NCBI GenBank assembly: GCA_033439685.1
Contig: JAUEDM010000001.1
Span: 1,736,001 to 1,800,000 of the forward strand
From: Apodospora peruviana
Taxonomy: Eukaryota; Ascomycota; Sordariomycetes; Sordariales; Lasiosphaeriaceae
Reading direction: 5' to 3'
DNA length: 64,000 nucleotides
Each line of letters starts with the position of its first letter. The stretch's first letter is position 1. Below, in pieces: positions 43,959 through 53,437 of the stretch. Position numbers and translations under genes: made by a program. The notes beneath the pieces were generated by a model. The model saw only the letters and a list, made by a program, of their open reading frames with translations, was not told the origin of the DNA and did not search any database.

Positions 43959-46142
43959 CTAAACAAGCACAAACTCTTCACAACATCCCTCATCCCAAAT
44001 CTCCCCCTTCATAACCCCGTTCACAAAACACTCCCCCAGCACTTCCTTTCGTTCCCTCACCAAAATAGGCATACAGCCGCCCTTGAACACCACAATCTCG
44101 TCGCCTACAGTCCCCGTCCCCGGTACCAACGCGAAATAACCCCGACTTGATCTGGCGAATCGCCTCCCCCCAACGACACCCAAGGAATTCTTTACCTGTT
44201 CTATGTACTTCCCGTCCCTCTGTAGCCCATTCAGCTCCGCCGCCATCTCATCGACGGTAATTTGAAGCGCACCCGCGTCGTAGGATTCCAGTTCTGCGAT
44301 GACTTCGGGTGGTGGTGGGCTATGAGCAGCGAGTCTTCCTGTCGCAAGTTCTGCCTTGAGATAGATGATGGATTCCCATTGGGACATTTGAGCCTGGAGG
44401 GTTACCTGCCGGTGATATTGTTCGAACCCTTCGACGGCTGCGTGGGCGGGCAGATAGAGGTGCCCTGCCATGACCGTTGTGACGTACGCTGCGAAAGTGG
44501 TGGCCTCGTCGTTCATGTTCGCGTAGGGTGGACGGGGGATTGGTCCTGCAGGTTGCGTACTCTGGTGGTCGGTGGTCCGGGAGGCAATTACTGCCCAGTC
44601 AGAGAGAGCTTCGATAAAATACCGTGGGGGGGTTCCGGGGAGCGGTCCCAGCTGTCCAATCTCCGTGATGGTGTCTACGACCATGCCAGAGAGGGTTATG
44701 CTCTTTCCTGTGGGGTCCGATAGTCGAACGTCCCGCTTGGAACCTGCAGAGGCATTGTGAATGGGCAGATATTGCAGCCTGACGGCGTCGGTCTTGCTGA
44801 TGAGCAGCGTTCTCTCTAGGCCAGTTATCTGTGGAGGGAAGGACCAATGCTTGTTCTTCATCAGGTCCATGGATCCGTCTTCTTTTTCGACGAGGGAGCT
44901 GAATGGGTTCTGCTGTTCGAGATTGAAGAACACGTCTTTGATGGACTTGCGCAAGTCTTGAAACCACTCCGAAGCAGACCAATCGGGGACCCAGGATGGG
45001 AGGTTGTCCATTCTTTTGCTGGAAGGGTGGATGGCGCTGAAGAGATCAAGACCGACGTCGGAAGTGATCAGCTTCTCTGCGACCCTGGGGAATGCTTCCA
45101 CGGTAAGCACGCCGTAGTCGGGCCGATCGAGGACAAGTCCCAACGATTCGCTCGTGTAGACAGTCACCCGTCCCGGAAGGACATCGACATGCCTCTCCTC
45201 CTCCTCCTTGGCGTCGATGGCTATTCCGCAGAGCGAGTACACCTTGTCGCGCGGATCCGTGGCCTGGCACCAGCGATGGCGAAGCAGCAGCTGAAACATG
45301 GTATTGGGATATCCATGCACGTGCTTGCGGCGGGTATCCCAGATGTCCCAGAAGCGGTCCAGTGGACGGCGTGGTCCGATTCCGATGTGCAGGTCGAGGT
45401 AGTTGAAGGTCATAGAGGCCTGTGCAAGCTCGTCGAACGAGAGGACCTGGGTCGACCCGCCACAGACCACGTCGATGTTATGCGACACGGCTACTTCCTG
45501 GATTATCCAAGCGCGGGAGAACCAGGGACGGGTTAACAAGGCGAGAAAAGCCTTGCGGCCTTGTTCGTCTTGGATGATGCGTTCCAGCTCTGGCATCTCG
45601 CTGATTTCCGCTGGCGACAGGGAAAAGATGGAGCGGACCTTGGTGGGGACCTCGTCACGGCTAGGCGTCCCCTGTCTCTTCTCGAAATGGTTTCGCACGG
45701 CAAGGAGACTGGGAACCAGACCAAGGGCTTTATCGCTGTTATCTCCCTCGGCACCTAGCCAAACCACAACGCGGGTCGCCGACTTGTAGATGTCGCACAT
45801 GATTGCCACCTGCTGGTTTCGCTCGGGGATGCTCTCCTGGTTGATGCACAGGGCGTCCACCCAGAGGAGACGAGGCTGGTCTTCCTTCCGCAGAGCTGTC
45901 AAGGCCGCTGCGAGGTTCACCGTGACGGGGACGGGAACACCATTACAGGTGATGAGGGTTGTGATGGATGCGTCACCCCAACAGTACGAAAGGCATTCGT
46001 ACTCTTTTGCGTCATTTCCGAACAGAGATACTTCATGGAGGTCAGACCGAATATCGTCTAGGCCTTTGCCGGGGAGTAGTTCCAGAAGGCGGATATGTGG
46101 ATTTTCCGACGAGGTCGGTAGAGTGTTATAGAGGTTGGCCAT
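43959..46142 (-). CDS. HET (heterokaryon incompatibility) domain protein
   Basis: A single exon of 727 aa starting at 46142. The N-terminal half is a HET domain: LLELLPGKGL, then YECLSYCWGD at about residue 48, LLWVDALCINQESIPERNQQ and IYKSATRVVVWLGAEGD. These are the three conserved blocks of the domain. The rest (about residues 250-727) carries the usual weakly conserved extension, with short WVPDWSASEW and TLSGMVVDTI motifs and a C-terminal ECFVNGVMKGEI stretch. HET-domain proteins trigger programmed cell death on non-self recognition after hyphal fusion; their partner is often a neighbouring or unlinked gene. The frame is undisturbed, unlike the NLR relic at the right edge. No NACHT or ANK repeats are present. 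Confidence 0.95.
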   Translation of the reverse strand: MANLYNTLPTSSENPHIRLLELLPGKGLDDIRSDLHEVSLFGNDAKEYECLSYCWGDASITTLITCNGVPVPVTVNLAAALTALRKEDQPRLLWVDALCINQESIPERNQQVAIMCDIYKSATRVVVWLGAEGDNSDKALGLVPSLLAVRNHFEKRQGTPSRDEVPTKVRSIFSLSPAEISEMPELERIIQDEQGRKAFLALLTRPWFSRAWIIQEVAVSHNIDVVCGGSTQVLSFDELAQASMTFNYLDLHIGIGPRRPLDRFWDIWDTRRKHVHGYPNTMFQLLLRHRWCQATDPRDKVYSLCGIAIDAKEEEERHVDVLPGRVTVYTSESLGLVLDRPDYGVLTVEAFPRVAEKLITSDVGLDLFSAIHPSSKRMDNLPSWVPDWSASEWFQDLRKSIKDVFFNLEQQNPFSSLVEKEDGSMDLMKNKHWSFPPQITGLERTLLISKTDAVRLQYLPIHNASAGSKRDVRLSDPTGKSITLSGMVVDTITEIGQLGPLPGTPPRYFIEALSDWAVIASRTTDHQSTQPAGPIPRPPYANMNDEATTFAAYVTTVMAGHLYLPAHAAVEGFEQYHRQVTLQAQMSQWESIIYLKAELATGRLAAHSPPPPEVIAELESYDAGALQITVDEMAAELNGLQRDGKYIEQVKNSLGVVGGRRFARSSRGYFALVPGTGTVGDEIVVFKGGCMPILVRERKEVLGECFVNGVMKGEIWDEGCCEEFVLV

Positions 46143-47163
46143 TTTTGCTAAAAGAAATTTGTTTCTACTCGGGTTTGTGGAGGTGTTTGGAGCGAAAGCT
46201 GTATTCCACCCCAGGTGTTGTGTTGGGCAGAAGTTGGGGTTGTGCTGTGGAGTGGTTACCTACACGCAAGTGCAGCCTGGAAAGAAAGAAATGTACTCCC
46301 TTAGTTCCCATTGCCGGATCTAACGGCGGATGCTGCCTAGGTATCTCAGTTAGGTAGTAGGGGTATCTAACGCCTTTTGGTAAGCGGGTGCATCATCTAA
46401 TAAGCCAGTGAGATGGCATCTAAGCACTGATGGCATCAGGCCCTAAAGGTGATTGTAACTGTTTAAGCCAAGGCAGTACTACTTCATATACTGCAATATT
46501 GCTCTCCCGACCTCCGTGTTTCCCACATCCAGCAGAGCCATCTCCCAGTGCAGGCAAGTCGTGTTAAGGGCGATGCAGCTGTCGCCTTGCGCGTCACCTT
46601 GACCAGCAAGGGACATGTCGTTGGATCCGACTTGGAAGACACCGTTCGGAACAGAATAGGTTGACATTATGGCACCATGAGACATGTTCTCTGATTGTCG
46701 CCTACTAACTGTCTAGTAGTTGGTAACAACCTACTTTGTCGATAAGCGCGGTCTGACACTCGTAGTCCTGCTATCCACGATGCCAGTTTGTCATCCCATG
46801 GTTCCAATAACATATCCCGAGCCTGATTCTTGGCGTTCTTACTTGTCTAGAGCCGCGGCAGATCATTCTCATTGACTTCGTACTACTCTATGACGTGTGT
46901 TGACGAGTATGGCTGCTGTCCGCATGAAGGGGTCGCCAGAGGACCCAAGTCCAGTGAGCCAGTATTTTCAGCGACAAGAGGAACTTCGGAAATTATATAT
47001 ACAAGTAGAGCTTGCCCTTCCTAGACCGACTTTTCTTTCCTTCAACATCCACTCCCAGCCAAAGAGTCAAACTGGCAACCAAAACAACACACAAACAACC
47101 CGCAAACAGACCAACAACCAGCGCTCATCGCACGACATAGTCTCACTGCACGAGACTGTCAAC
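46143..47163. other. divergent intergenic region
   Basis: About 1 kb between the HET start and the proline-rich gene. A 68-codon frame at 46479-46685 (-) is not supported. A TATA-like tatatata at 46994-47001 and a CA-rich leader up to 47163 look like a promoter and 5' UTR for the gene that starts at 47164. Confidence 0.55.
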
Positions 47164-47982
47164 ATGTCATCGTTCAGACTCGCCAACGAGGGAAACAGCG
47201 TCGCCCCAAGGCAGCCAACTCGCCCCAAAACCACCCGGGCCGGTTCCACTTTTGGACCCTGACAGCAAGCCGGCCGAACTCAAGCATGGCGATCTTGTCG
47301 GCAACGGTGACGCCCTCGACTGCCCTTGCAGGGACACCGGCATCCCCAACGACGGGGACGGGGACGACCCACCGCCGGCCAAATCAGACACGCCCAGGTC
47401 ACAGGTTCCCGTCCCTGGCACACCTACTCCGAGGAATACCAAGCTTCGCTCGACATTCGGCAGCTTCACCATCGGCATGACGGTCATTGATGGCCCCGAT
47501 CCTCAGCCGGTTCCGGCGCCAGCACCCGCACCTGCGCCCGGCCCAAGGTCCAAGCTGGAACTGAAGGTTCAGGTCGATGCATATGGCAAGAAGCCTTTGG
47601 GGCCAAACCCGCCGCCGCCGAGGCTGAGTCCTATGGCTCCCAGTAAACCTAGACCCGGCCAGCCGCGGTCAACCCCGAGCTCGAGCTGGCTGGCGGGTGT
47701 CAGAGGATCAACATCAACTTTCCTCGGTATTTACCCCTCCGAGCAGCCGGCCAAGAAACCGGACTCTGATCTGCCTCCGCCGGCAGCGAACCCGCCTCAT
47801 CCACCCCTGAGAAAATGGCCGCCTCCCACAACCGAGTTGGATGGCGGGCGTCGAATGATTCACATCTACCTTCCCACGTCTTTGCCCTCCAAGCAGCTCG
47901 GGAAGCCGACGAAGCCTGGTGTCCCTGAGCCGCCGCGCCCGCTTTATCTCCTGCCTCACCCTCCCCCCCCCCCCCCCCCCCC

Positions 47983-48014
<32 letters not shown>

Positions 48015-48028
48015 GGCGCACTCCATAA
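47164..48028 (+). pseudogene. proline-rich protein gene, apparently frameshifted
   Basis: The first ATG at 47164 follows a TATA-like element and a CA-rich leader but reads only 32 codons to a TGA at 47260. A 258-codon frame one base over starts at 47252 (LDPDSKPAELKHG) and runs to 48028. Dropping one T from the TTTT at about 47250-47253 would join them. The long frame is rich in Pro, Lys and Ser, has a PAPAPAPAPGP stretch and ends in polyproline and polylysine encoded by a compound poly-C/poly-A tract, which is unlikely to be the original terminus. A short downstream frame (48050-48211) begins RRTIDIYLKP, echoing RRMIHIYLPT in the long frame, so the gene may continue past the tract. I recognise no domain. 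It could be a real gene with a sequencing error in the T run, or decayed. Confidence 0.45.
47963..48011. repeat. compound poly-C/poly-A tract
   Basis: About 20 C followed directly by about 29 A on the plus strand. It lies at the end of the proline-rich frame, where it encodes polyproline and polylysine. Confidence 0.9.
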
Positions 48029-48211
48029 CTGAGCTGACTAGGAGCCTGTATGAGACGCACGATCGACATTTATCTCAAGCCTCTCATTCGCGCTTTGGTC
48101 ATCGGGCCACTGATGATAAAGCCGAAGCCAAAACCGAAGCCGAGTCCCAAAGAAGGGCTTCGCGAGCTCGAGCTGGCTGGTTGGTTCTGGAAACGGACGG
48201 ACCACTGGTAA

Positions 48212-48942
48212 CTTATGCTTCTCAATCAACTTGAGGTAGCTGTGTTTGGTTACACTTGGAGGATTATGAGGATGTTGTGGGCTTTGTTCTTGTAACGAAC
48301 ATGGCCTTGCCGGCGGGGCGGTTCAACACGGGATTAACGGAACGCATTTTGGAGGATGAAGTTGTTGTTTGTTTTTGTGGGAAAGATGATGTGAGAAGCT
48401 GAACCTTTGAGTTGGGAAGTGCTATTGCTTTTTGGGGGGTTTCTGTTGTTTTCTTTTGGCTATTTTGGCATCGATGCATCGCTCAACCGATGTAGCTAGC
48501 ACTTGGAGACCATTAGCCGGTCTCTTCCGGAACCAACGACCAACCTCGGGTTCGCTGACTTCTCCTTCGTGCCAACGGTCCGGATTGTAATGTGCAGTTT
48601 CGATTGCGTCCTAGTAGTACCTTGGGCTGGCTGACACCCCCATTCCGTTCTTCCAAGTAAAATCAGCCCCTCCTTTCAGCATCCAGGCCCTAACTGAGGT
48701 CATCGATTTGATCAGATACTATTGCACGCGAGCTTCCTTTTGGAGGGTGAGACTCGACGTGGTGTTGTGCTTCATGTTCGGATGCTATGCCCTGCTTTGT
48801 ACAAGAGCTCACAATGTAACTTGACAAAATCAAGAATCCAGAGCAATCTTTCAGACCACAAAACCAACCCGTCAACACGGTTGATGCATGCTCACTAATT
48901 TAAAACAACAATACACCAACCGACACATCTCAAATATCACGC
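48212..48942. other. intergenic region
   Basis: About 730 bp between the proline-rich gene and the lectin. No gene or repeat is visible. Confidence 0.6.
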
Positions 48943-50007
48943 CTACTCCTTGTACACCAAACACCCATTGTCGTTCCCTATCTTCTCGTCCAGCAGAAGC
49001 GAAGCCCCAACCCACTGCCCATCTCCCCTGCGGAGCTCACCAACCAACCTCTTCCCGCAGTCCTCGAGCCGGACATTCCTCACGGAAGCACCAAAATTAC
49101 CCGGGGCCTGTCCATGTCCACCTTTGTTGTCGCTGTGATGACCGCCACCACCGCCGGGGATGTTCAACACCTGTCCGGGAAAGATCAAGTCCGGGTGGGC
49201 AATGTGATTGTGCCGGGCAATCTCCTCCCACGAGACGCCGACGCGGCAGCCAATATCCCGTAGCGTATCTCCCTGCGCGACGGTATACTGCTTCTCGCCG
49301 CCACCACCACAGCTGTTGTTGTTGTTGTTGTTGTTGTTGTTGCTTCGAGCAGCAGAAGCCGACACCCAGCGGAAGCTCCCCTGCTCATTCGCAATGATCT
49401 TGTTCAGGGCAATGGTGCTCGCCCTGTAGGATCCGTCTTTGGCCTTGCACGACGCGCGGAGGACGTACTCGCCGCTCGCGTCTAGGCGGATATCATTGCA
49501 CGAACCGCTAAAACCGCCGGCATACCTGACACCGTCCGAGTGATGTTGTGGCTGGCGACGCTTCCTCTCTTCTTCTTCCTGTCTTCTCTTTTTATTACAC
49601 TCCTCTTCCTCCTCGCGTCGTCGCTCTTCGTCTTCTCTACGGCGCTTCTCGTCCTCCTTTTTCTCGTCGCGCTTGTCCTTCCAGCCCTCCACGCCGTCCT
49701 CGACCTTGTGCCCTGCTACGGCCCCCGCGATGGCGCCGATGATGGTGCTCGTCTTGCTGTGCCCCGTCTTGGGGCCCAGGGCGTGTCCGCCCAAGCCGCC
49801 GGCTATGCCACCGCCGACGGCGCCGAGGAAGCCGCGCTCGCCGTCCGGGCCGTCGACTACCACGTCCTGCCGGAACTGCTGTTGCTGGATGTATTGCTGT
49901 TGACCATTGTGGGTCTGTTGTTGGGTGGCGCTGGCGTAGTAGGACGCCGCCTCCCCCTGGCCGGAGTATTCCTGCTGGTTGTTGTTAGAGTATCCGAAGT
50001 TGGACAT
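48943..50007 (-). CDS. CVNH lectin interrupted by a LysM domain (CVNH-LysM, type III)
   Basis: A single exon of 354 aa; the ATG at 50007 is chosen over upstream frame because it begins MSNFGYSNNNQQ, a typical start. Order: Gln/Asn-rich region (about 1-48), glycine-zipper (about 58-100: GAVGGGIAGGLGGHALG and GAIAGAVAGHKV), a charged Arg/Glu coiled region (106-153), the first CVNH half (about 162-216: GGFSGSCNDIRLDASGEYVL), poly-Asn of nine residues, LysM (about 240-285: YTVAQGDTLRDI to FPGQVLNIP), then the second CVNH half (about 304-352: FGASVRNVRLEDC). This is the architecture of Magnaporthe-type CVNH-LysM proteins, where the LysM sits between two CVNH repeats. CVNH halves bind mannose-rich glycans and LysM binds chitin-type oligosaccharides. 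No signal peptide is seen, so it is likely cytosolic or unconventionally exported. Confidence 0.92.
   Translation of the reverse strand: MSNFGYSNNNQQEYSGQGEAASYYASATQQQTHNGQQQYIQQQQFRQDVVVDGPDGERGFLGAVGGGIAGGLGGHALGPKTGHSKTSTIIGAIAGAVAGHKVEDGVEGWKDKRDEKKEDEKRRREDEERRREEEEECNKKRRQEEEERKRRQPQHHSDGVRYAGGFSGSCNDIRLDASGEYVLRASCKAKDGSYRASTIALNKIIANEQGSFRWVSASAARSNNNNNNNNNSCGGGGEKQYTVAQGDTLRDIGCRVGVSWEEIARHNHIAHPDLIFPGQVLNIPGGGGGHHSDNKGGHGQAPGNFGASVRNVRLEDCGKRLVGELRRGDGQWVGASLLLDEKIGNDNGCLVYKE
49315..49342 (-). repeat. trinucleotide repeat encoding poly-Asn
   Basis: About nine ttg units on the plus strand encode a run of nine asparagines in the linker of the CVNH-LysM protein. Confidence 0.9.
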
Positions 50008-50723
50008 TTTGGAAGATGTCAAGTCTGTCGAGTATGTGAGGATATAAGAAAATAGGACCACTGGAAGGTCGGTTTTGGGGTGACTGGCTTGAAAGATGAC
50101 TGGATGCAAGATAGATGAAAAAGGGATGACTTGATCAGCCCATGGTAGCCAAAAACACCAGATGGTTATATATACCACATCAGTCCATCAGATTCGTCAA
50201 TCATGTATGCCGGGCCCATAAGACTGGAGAAAACAAAGGGGGCTGTGACGAGCCATGCCGCAGCTTGAGTCGTGCTCGAACCACTCGCAAACGGGCTCCA
50301 AACACCATCCACCCGCCGGACTGGAGACCGGTCTTGTCCAACCTGGACGGCGTATTGGGGCTTGGCACGAAGGTTGGACATGCCGAATTAGCCGCTGTTT
50401 CTTTAGACGTGGCGATGACCAAAGGGTCCAATTCGCACGGAGAAGGGATCAACCTTGGAAGTGCCAAACGCACGGCTCCATCCGTCTGTTTCTTGAAGGG
50501 TCTTGGGTCTCTTGCCACTCAGCATCGCCACTTTAGACAGTGGATCAGATTGTGTGGGGTTTTACGATGCCAAATCGGTCTTGTTTTGTTTTTGGTCAGC
50601 TCAGGTACTGTTTGCGTCACTTTGTGCAGTCAGTCCCCGCAATGATTAAGAATCTGTCTCACACAAACTGAAGCTTGTGATTTACCTTGTAGACAACTCT
50701 CGACCCCTTTCATACACTCCCTC
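50008..50723. other. intergenic region
   Basis: About 715 bp. A 167-codon frame on the plus strand (50142-50645) has no family resemblance and no splice evidence, and I do not call it. Confidence 0.55.
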
Positions 50724-51551
50724 TTATTTCACCTCGGCATACACCTCCAGCGCATCATACAACCGCCCAAAAAGACCACCATGCCAATTCCTCACCTGCT
50801 CCCACTCATTCTCGGGCAGTGTGACACACATGTTCCGTAGCCACGCGCCAACAATCATGTCGGCATAACTCGCTCTCGTCCCGAGCAGAAACGGTCCGCT
50901 CGTATCCCTCTCAAACAACTTACCCAGGTCGCCCAGCATATCCCGGAACGAATCCATCATCTTGGCCCGCGCCTCGCCAGCCAAACCAAAGTCCTCCCAG
51001 CGCGCAACCATCCCGCCAGCGCGCCGCACGAACTCCGCCTTGCTGGTCTCGGCGGTCGCTGGGTCAAAGGGAAACCCCTGCACGGTAAGCTGCACGTGCG
51101 CACTGAACGCTGCGTCGACGTTCAAGTTGAACTTGGCGTACTCGGGGTATTCGCTGTCGCGACACTCGGAGAGCGGTACGAGTAAGTAATCGTTTTTAAA
51201 GACGTAGTCGAGCGTCTGGGGTGGGAAAAGGTCGCCCGCGCCGGAGTTGGGATATGTCTTTTGCAGGTGGACGGCGATGTCGAAGGAGTCACCGATTAGA
51301 GAATCGGTGGCGGGGTCGTGGATGATCGGCAAGGTGAAGAATTCGGTGCCATCGGCGAATTTTCGACAGGGCCGGACTTGAAGGCTGGTGCGCACTTTTT
51401 GGATGTCGGGTAGGGGTACCCAGGTGGTTGAGTACGGGAGGCCTTTGAAGTTGAGCGCCAGACGGGTTTTCCAGGGGTTGGGCGAGCAGCACGTCTTTTC
51501 CACGGGCGGACGTTGGGCGATGTCGTAGAAGGTGATTGATGGGCTGGACAT
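50724..51551 (-). CDS. glutathione S-transferase-like protein
   Basis: A single exon of 275 aa starting at 51551. The thioredoxin-like N-terminus reads YDIAQRPPVEKTCCSPNPWK and continues to LPIIHDPATDSLIGDSFDIA, with the Pro before the beta-strand and the DS pair that bind glutathione. The helical C-domain has RWEDFGLAGEARAKMMDSF and the GPFLLGTRASYADMIVGAWL block typical of cytosolic fungal GSTs. It resembles the fungal etherase-like / GSTFuA type more than Ure2p, but that subfamily call is weak. GSTs conjugate glutathione to electrophiles in detoxification or in metabolite assembly. The CCSPNPW motif with two Cys suggests a Cys- or Ser-type active site. It is divergent from the deaminase-like gene, 422 bp away. 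Confidence 0.88.
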   Translation of the reverse strand: MSSPSITFYDIAQRPPVEKTCCSPNPWKTRLALNFKGLPYSTTWVPLPDIQKVRTSLQVRPCRKFADGTEFFTLPIIHDPATDSLIGDSFDIAVHLQKTYPNSGAGDLFPPQTLDYVFKNDYLLVPLSECRDSEYPEYAKFNLNVDAAFSAHVQLTVQGFPFDPATAETSKAEFVRRAGGMVARWEDFGLAGEARAKMMDSFRDMLGDLGKLFERDTSGPFLLGTRASYADMIVGAWLRNMCVTLPENEWEQVRNWHGGLFGRLYDALEVYAEVK

Positions 51552-51973
51552 GATTGCGAATGGATGTGAAGTGTGAAGAAAGGAGATGTGTTACCTATTG
51601 GAAGCGCTCGGGTTTTATGAACATTGACGCGGCGGGGCGAGTTGCGAATTCATGGAGATATCAGATGATGTCTTTGATCATCGGACGGGCATCTCCGCGC
51701 CAAGCCGGGATCATTACCCGCCATAAACCAGGGACTTCCGCAACCTTAATTGGTGGCCGGTGAGCAGGGAGAGTCACACAGGGCGCTACAGCACACTCCA
51801 ACCCAATTCAACCTCTGAAAGAGCAAGCTGAAAAGGAGTGAGTCTGAGTCATTCTGCCCTCAATTGGCATCTCACAAGAGAATCCGCGCACACCAACATC
51901 GCGTTCACTGAATTTAGATTCACCACTGCACATTACCTGCAACTTACCAATTCGCATCTCACTAGTAGCCAAC
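51552..51973. other. divergent promoter region
   Basis: A 422-bp region between the GST (minus) and deaminase-like (plus) starts. No distinctive motif was noticed. Confidence 0.6.
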
Positions 51974-53150
51974 ATGAAGATCGACCAGTACCTCAACCTC
52001 TGCCTCAAGCAGGCCGCGCAGTCGCCGCTGCATTTCCGCCACGGGTGCATCGCCGTCAAGGGAGGCAAGGTCATTGGCAAGGGCTACAACGATTATCGCC
52101 CCGGCTACGACGGTCGAGGCGCGCTTCCTACGGGCAATCATCACCGCGCCAACACGTGCTTGACCATGCACGCCGAGATGATGGCCATCAACTCTGCTTT
52201 CGGTGCCTTGTCCAAGCTCGGCGGCATCGTGCCTTAAACCGTGCTTTTTTAAACTACCGGGTGGTGGTGGTTCTCCCAAATCGGGCGACGCCGTCGGGTC
52301 GTACGTCGAGCGCGTCTGCCTCGAGGCCACGGGCGCGCCGGAGGTTCAACAAGGTGCCGGCACAGCTCAGGACGAACAAGAGTGGCGCTTTGGAGAAGCA
52401 GCCCTTGCACCTGGATGCGACTGTTCATCAGAATCAGCATCGGAATCAGAATCCGAAGGATGGAAAGAAGTGAAAGAACAAGAACAACAACAATACGAAC
52501 AACGACAACAAGTCTAAGTTAGACCCTAGAAAGAACAGGATGGCAAATTCATCGATTGAGGATGGGCGAGTTGACAAGCGACCAAACATCTCAGACCCAA
52601 GCAGCCAGCGGAAAGATGGCGCTAATGGAGAGGTACGTTCTTTACCGGCAACCGTATTGGACATGGGACTCTAATCACGAGTTCGATGGACTGGAAACAG
52701 CAGCACAACGGCGCCGGACTCCTACCAAAAGGCCGAGCTAGAAATACTTCCCGGAACGTAATTGACCGGAAGAACCATCCCAAGCTCGTCGGTGCCGACC
52801 TCTATGTTGCGCGGTTGGCCAACAGCAGCAGCAAGGCGACTTCGGACCCAAGGGATGGAGACACATCTCCCGGCTTGCTATTGCCGCCCGGACTCTCTAT
52901 GCCTACAGGCTCTCTTCATGATGAGTTAACCTGCAAGGAAGAGAAGTGCAAGAGCAAGCAGACAGTCATACGAACAGATCCTGGGTCATCATGCCGAACA
53001 GCTGTCGAATCCAGCCCGTGCTACCGTTGTGTCTGCTACATGCATAGTGTCGGCATCAAGCGCGTGTTCTGGACCTACAGCGAGGGAAAGTGGGAGGGTG
53101 CAAAGATTAGAGATCTGGTGGACATGCTTGAAGGCTCTGAGTCGCCATAG
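51974..53150 (+). pseudogene. CMP/dCMP-type deaminase-domain gene with two frame breaks
   Basis: The pieces of one deaminase gene appear in order, but in different frames. Piece 1 (51974-52237) has the zinc site motif MHAEMMAINSA (H-A-E) and stops in GIVP. Piece 2 (about 52203-52465, +1 frame) reads KPCFFKLPGG and SYVERVCLEAT. Piece 3 (about 52470-52632, next frame) is Asn/Lys-rich and leads to a good GTACGT donor at 52633. An intron to about 52700 brings the final exon, QHNGAGLLPKGRARNTSRN, and the second zinc site SSPCYRCVCYMH (PCxxC) to a stop at 53150. HAE and PCxxC are both intact. The intron has a CTAAT branch point, so only two +1 shifts separate this from a normal gene. Sequencing error, recent pseudogenisation or an unusual transcript are all possible. 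Such enzymes deaminate nucleosides, nucleotides or related pyrimidine intermediates. Confidence 0.6.
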
Positions 53151-53437
53151 TCTTCGGGTGGGGATGGATCAAGTGGTGTATTTGATACGAAGCATGAAGT
53201 CTTGATGCTGAGGAGGCTTGTAAGCGGCGGTGGGTCGGCGCGATGCATGCGTCGACCAGACTACAAGGTCAAGACAAAGGTGCCTGAGGCCTTTTGCACA
53301 CGCCGTTGACTAGCCTTGTCGGCAAAGATAATCTCACATGGAACCAAGCAAGTAATGATATACTTGTGGACTCTGACTTCCATGCGACTCAAAACAAAAT
53401 TCCATAGGAAGCAACATTTTACATACAGCACACCTAA

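Noticed and set aside
46479..46685. 68-codon frame (-) next to the HET gene
   Set aside because: Looks weakly protein-like (no low complexity), but I found no domain, intron or homologous stretch, and it is too short to call.
50260..50285. tRNA B-box-like sequence (minus strand, GGTTCGAGC)
   Set aside because: The match lacks the trailing CC, and no cloverleaf or A box could be formed around it.
50142..50645. 167-codon frame (+) upstream of the lectin
   Set aside because: Opposite-strand frame in the lectin's promoter with no motif or splice support.
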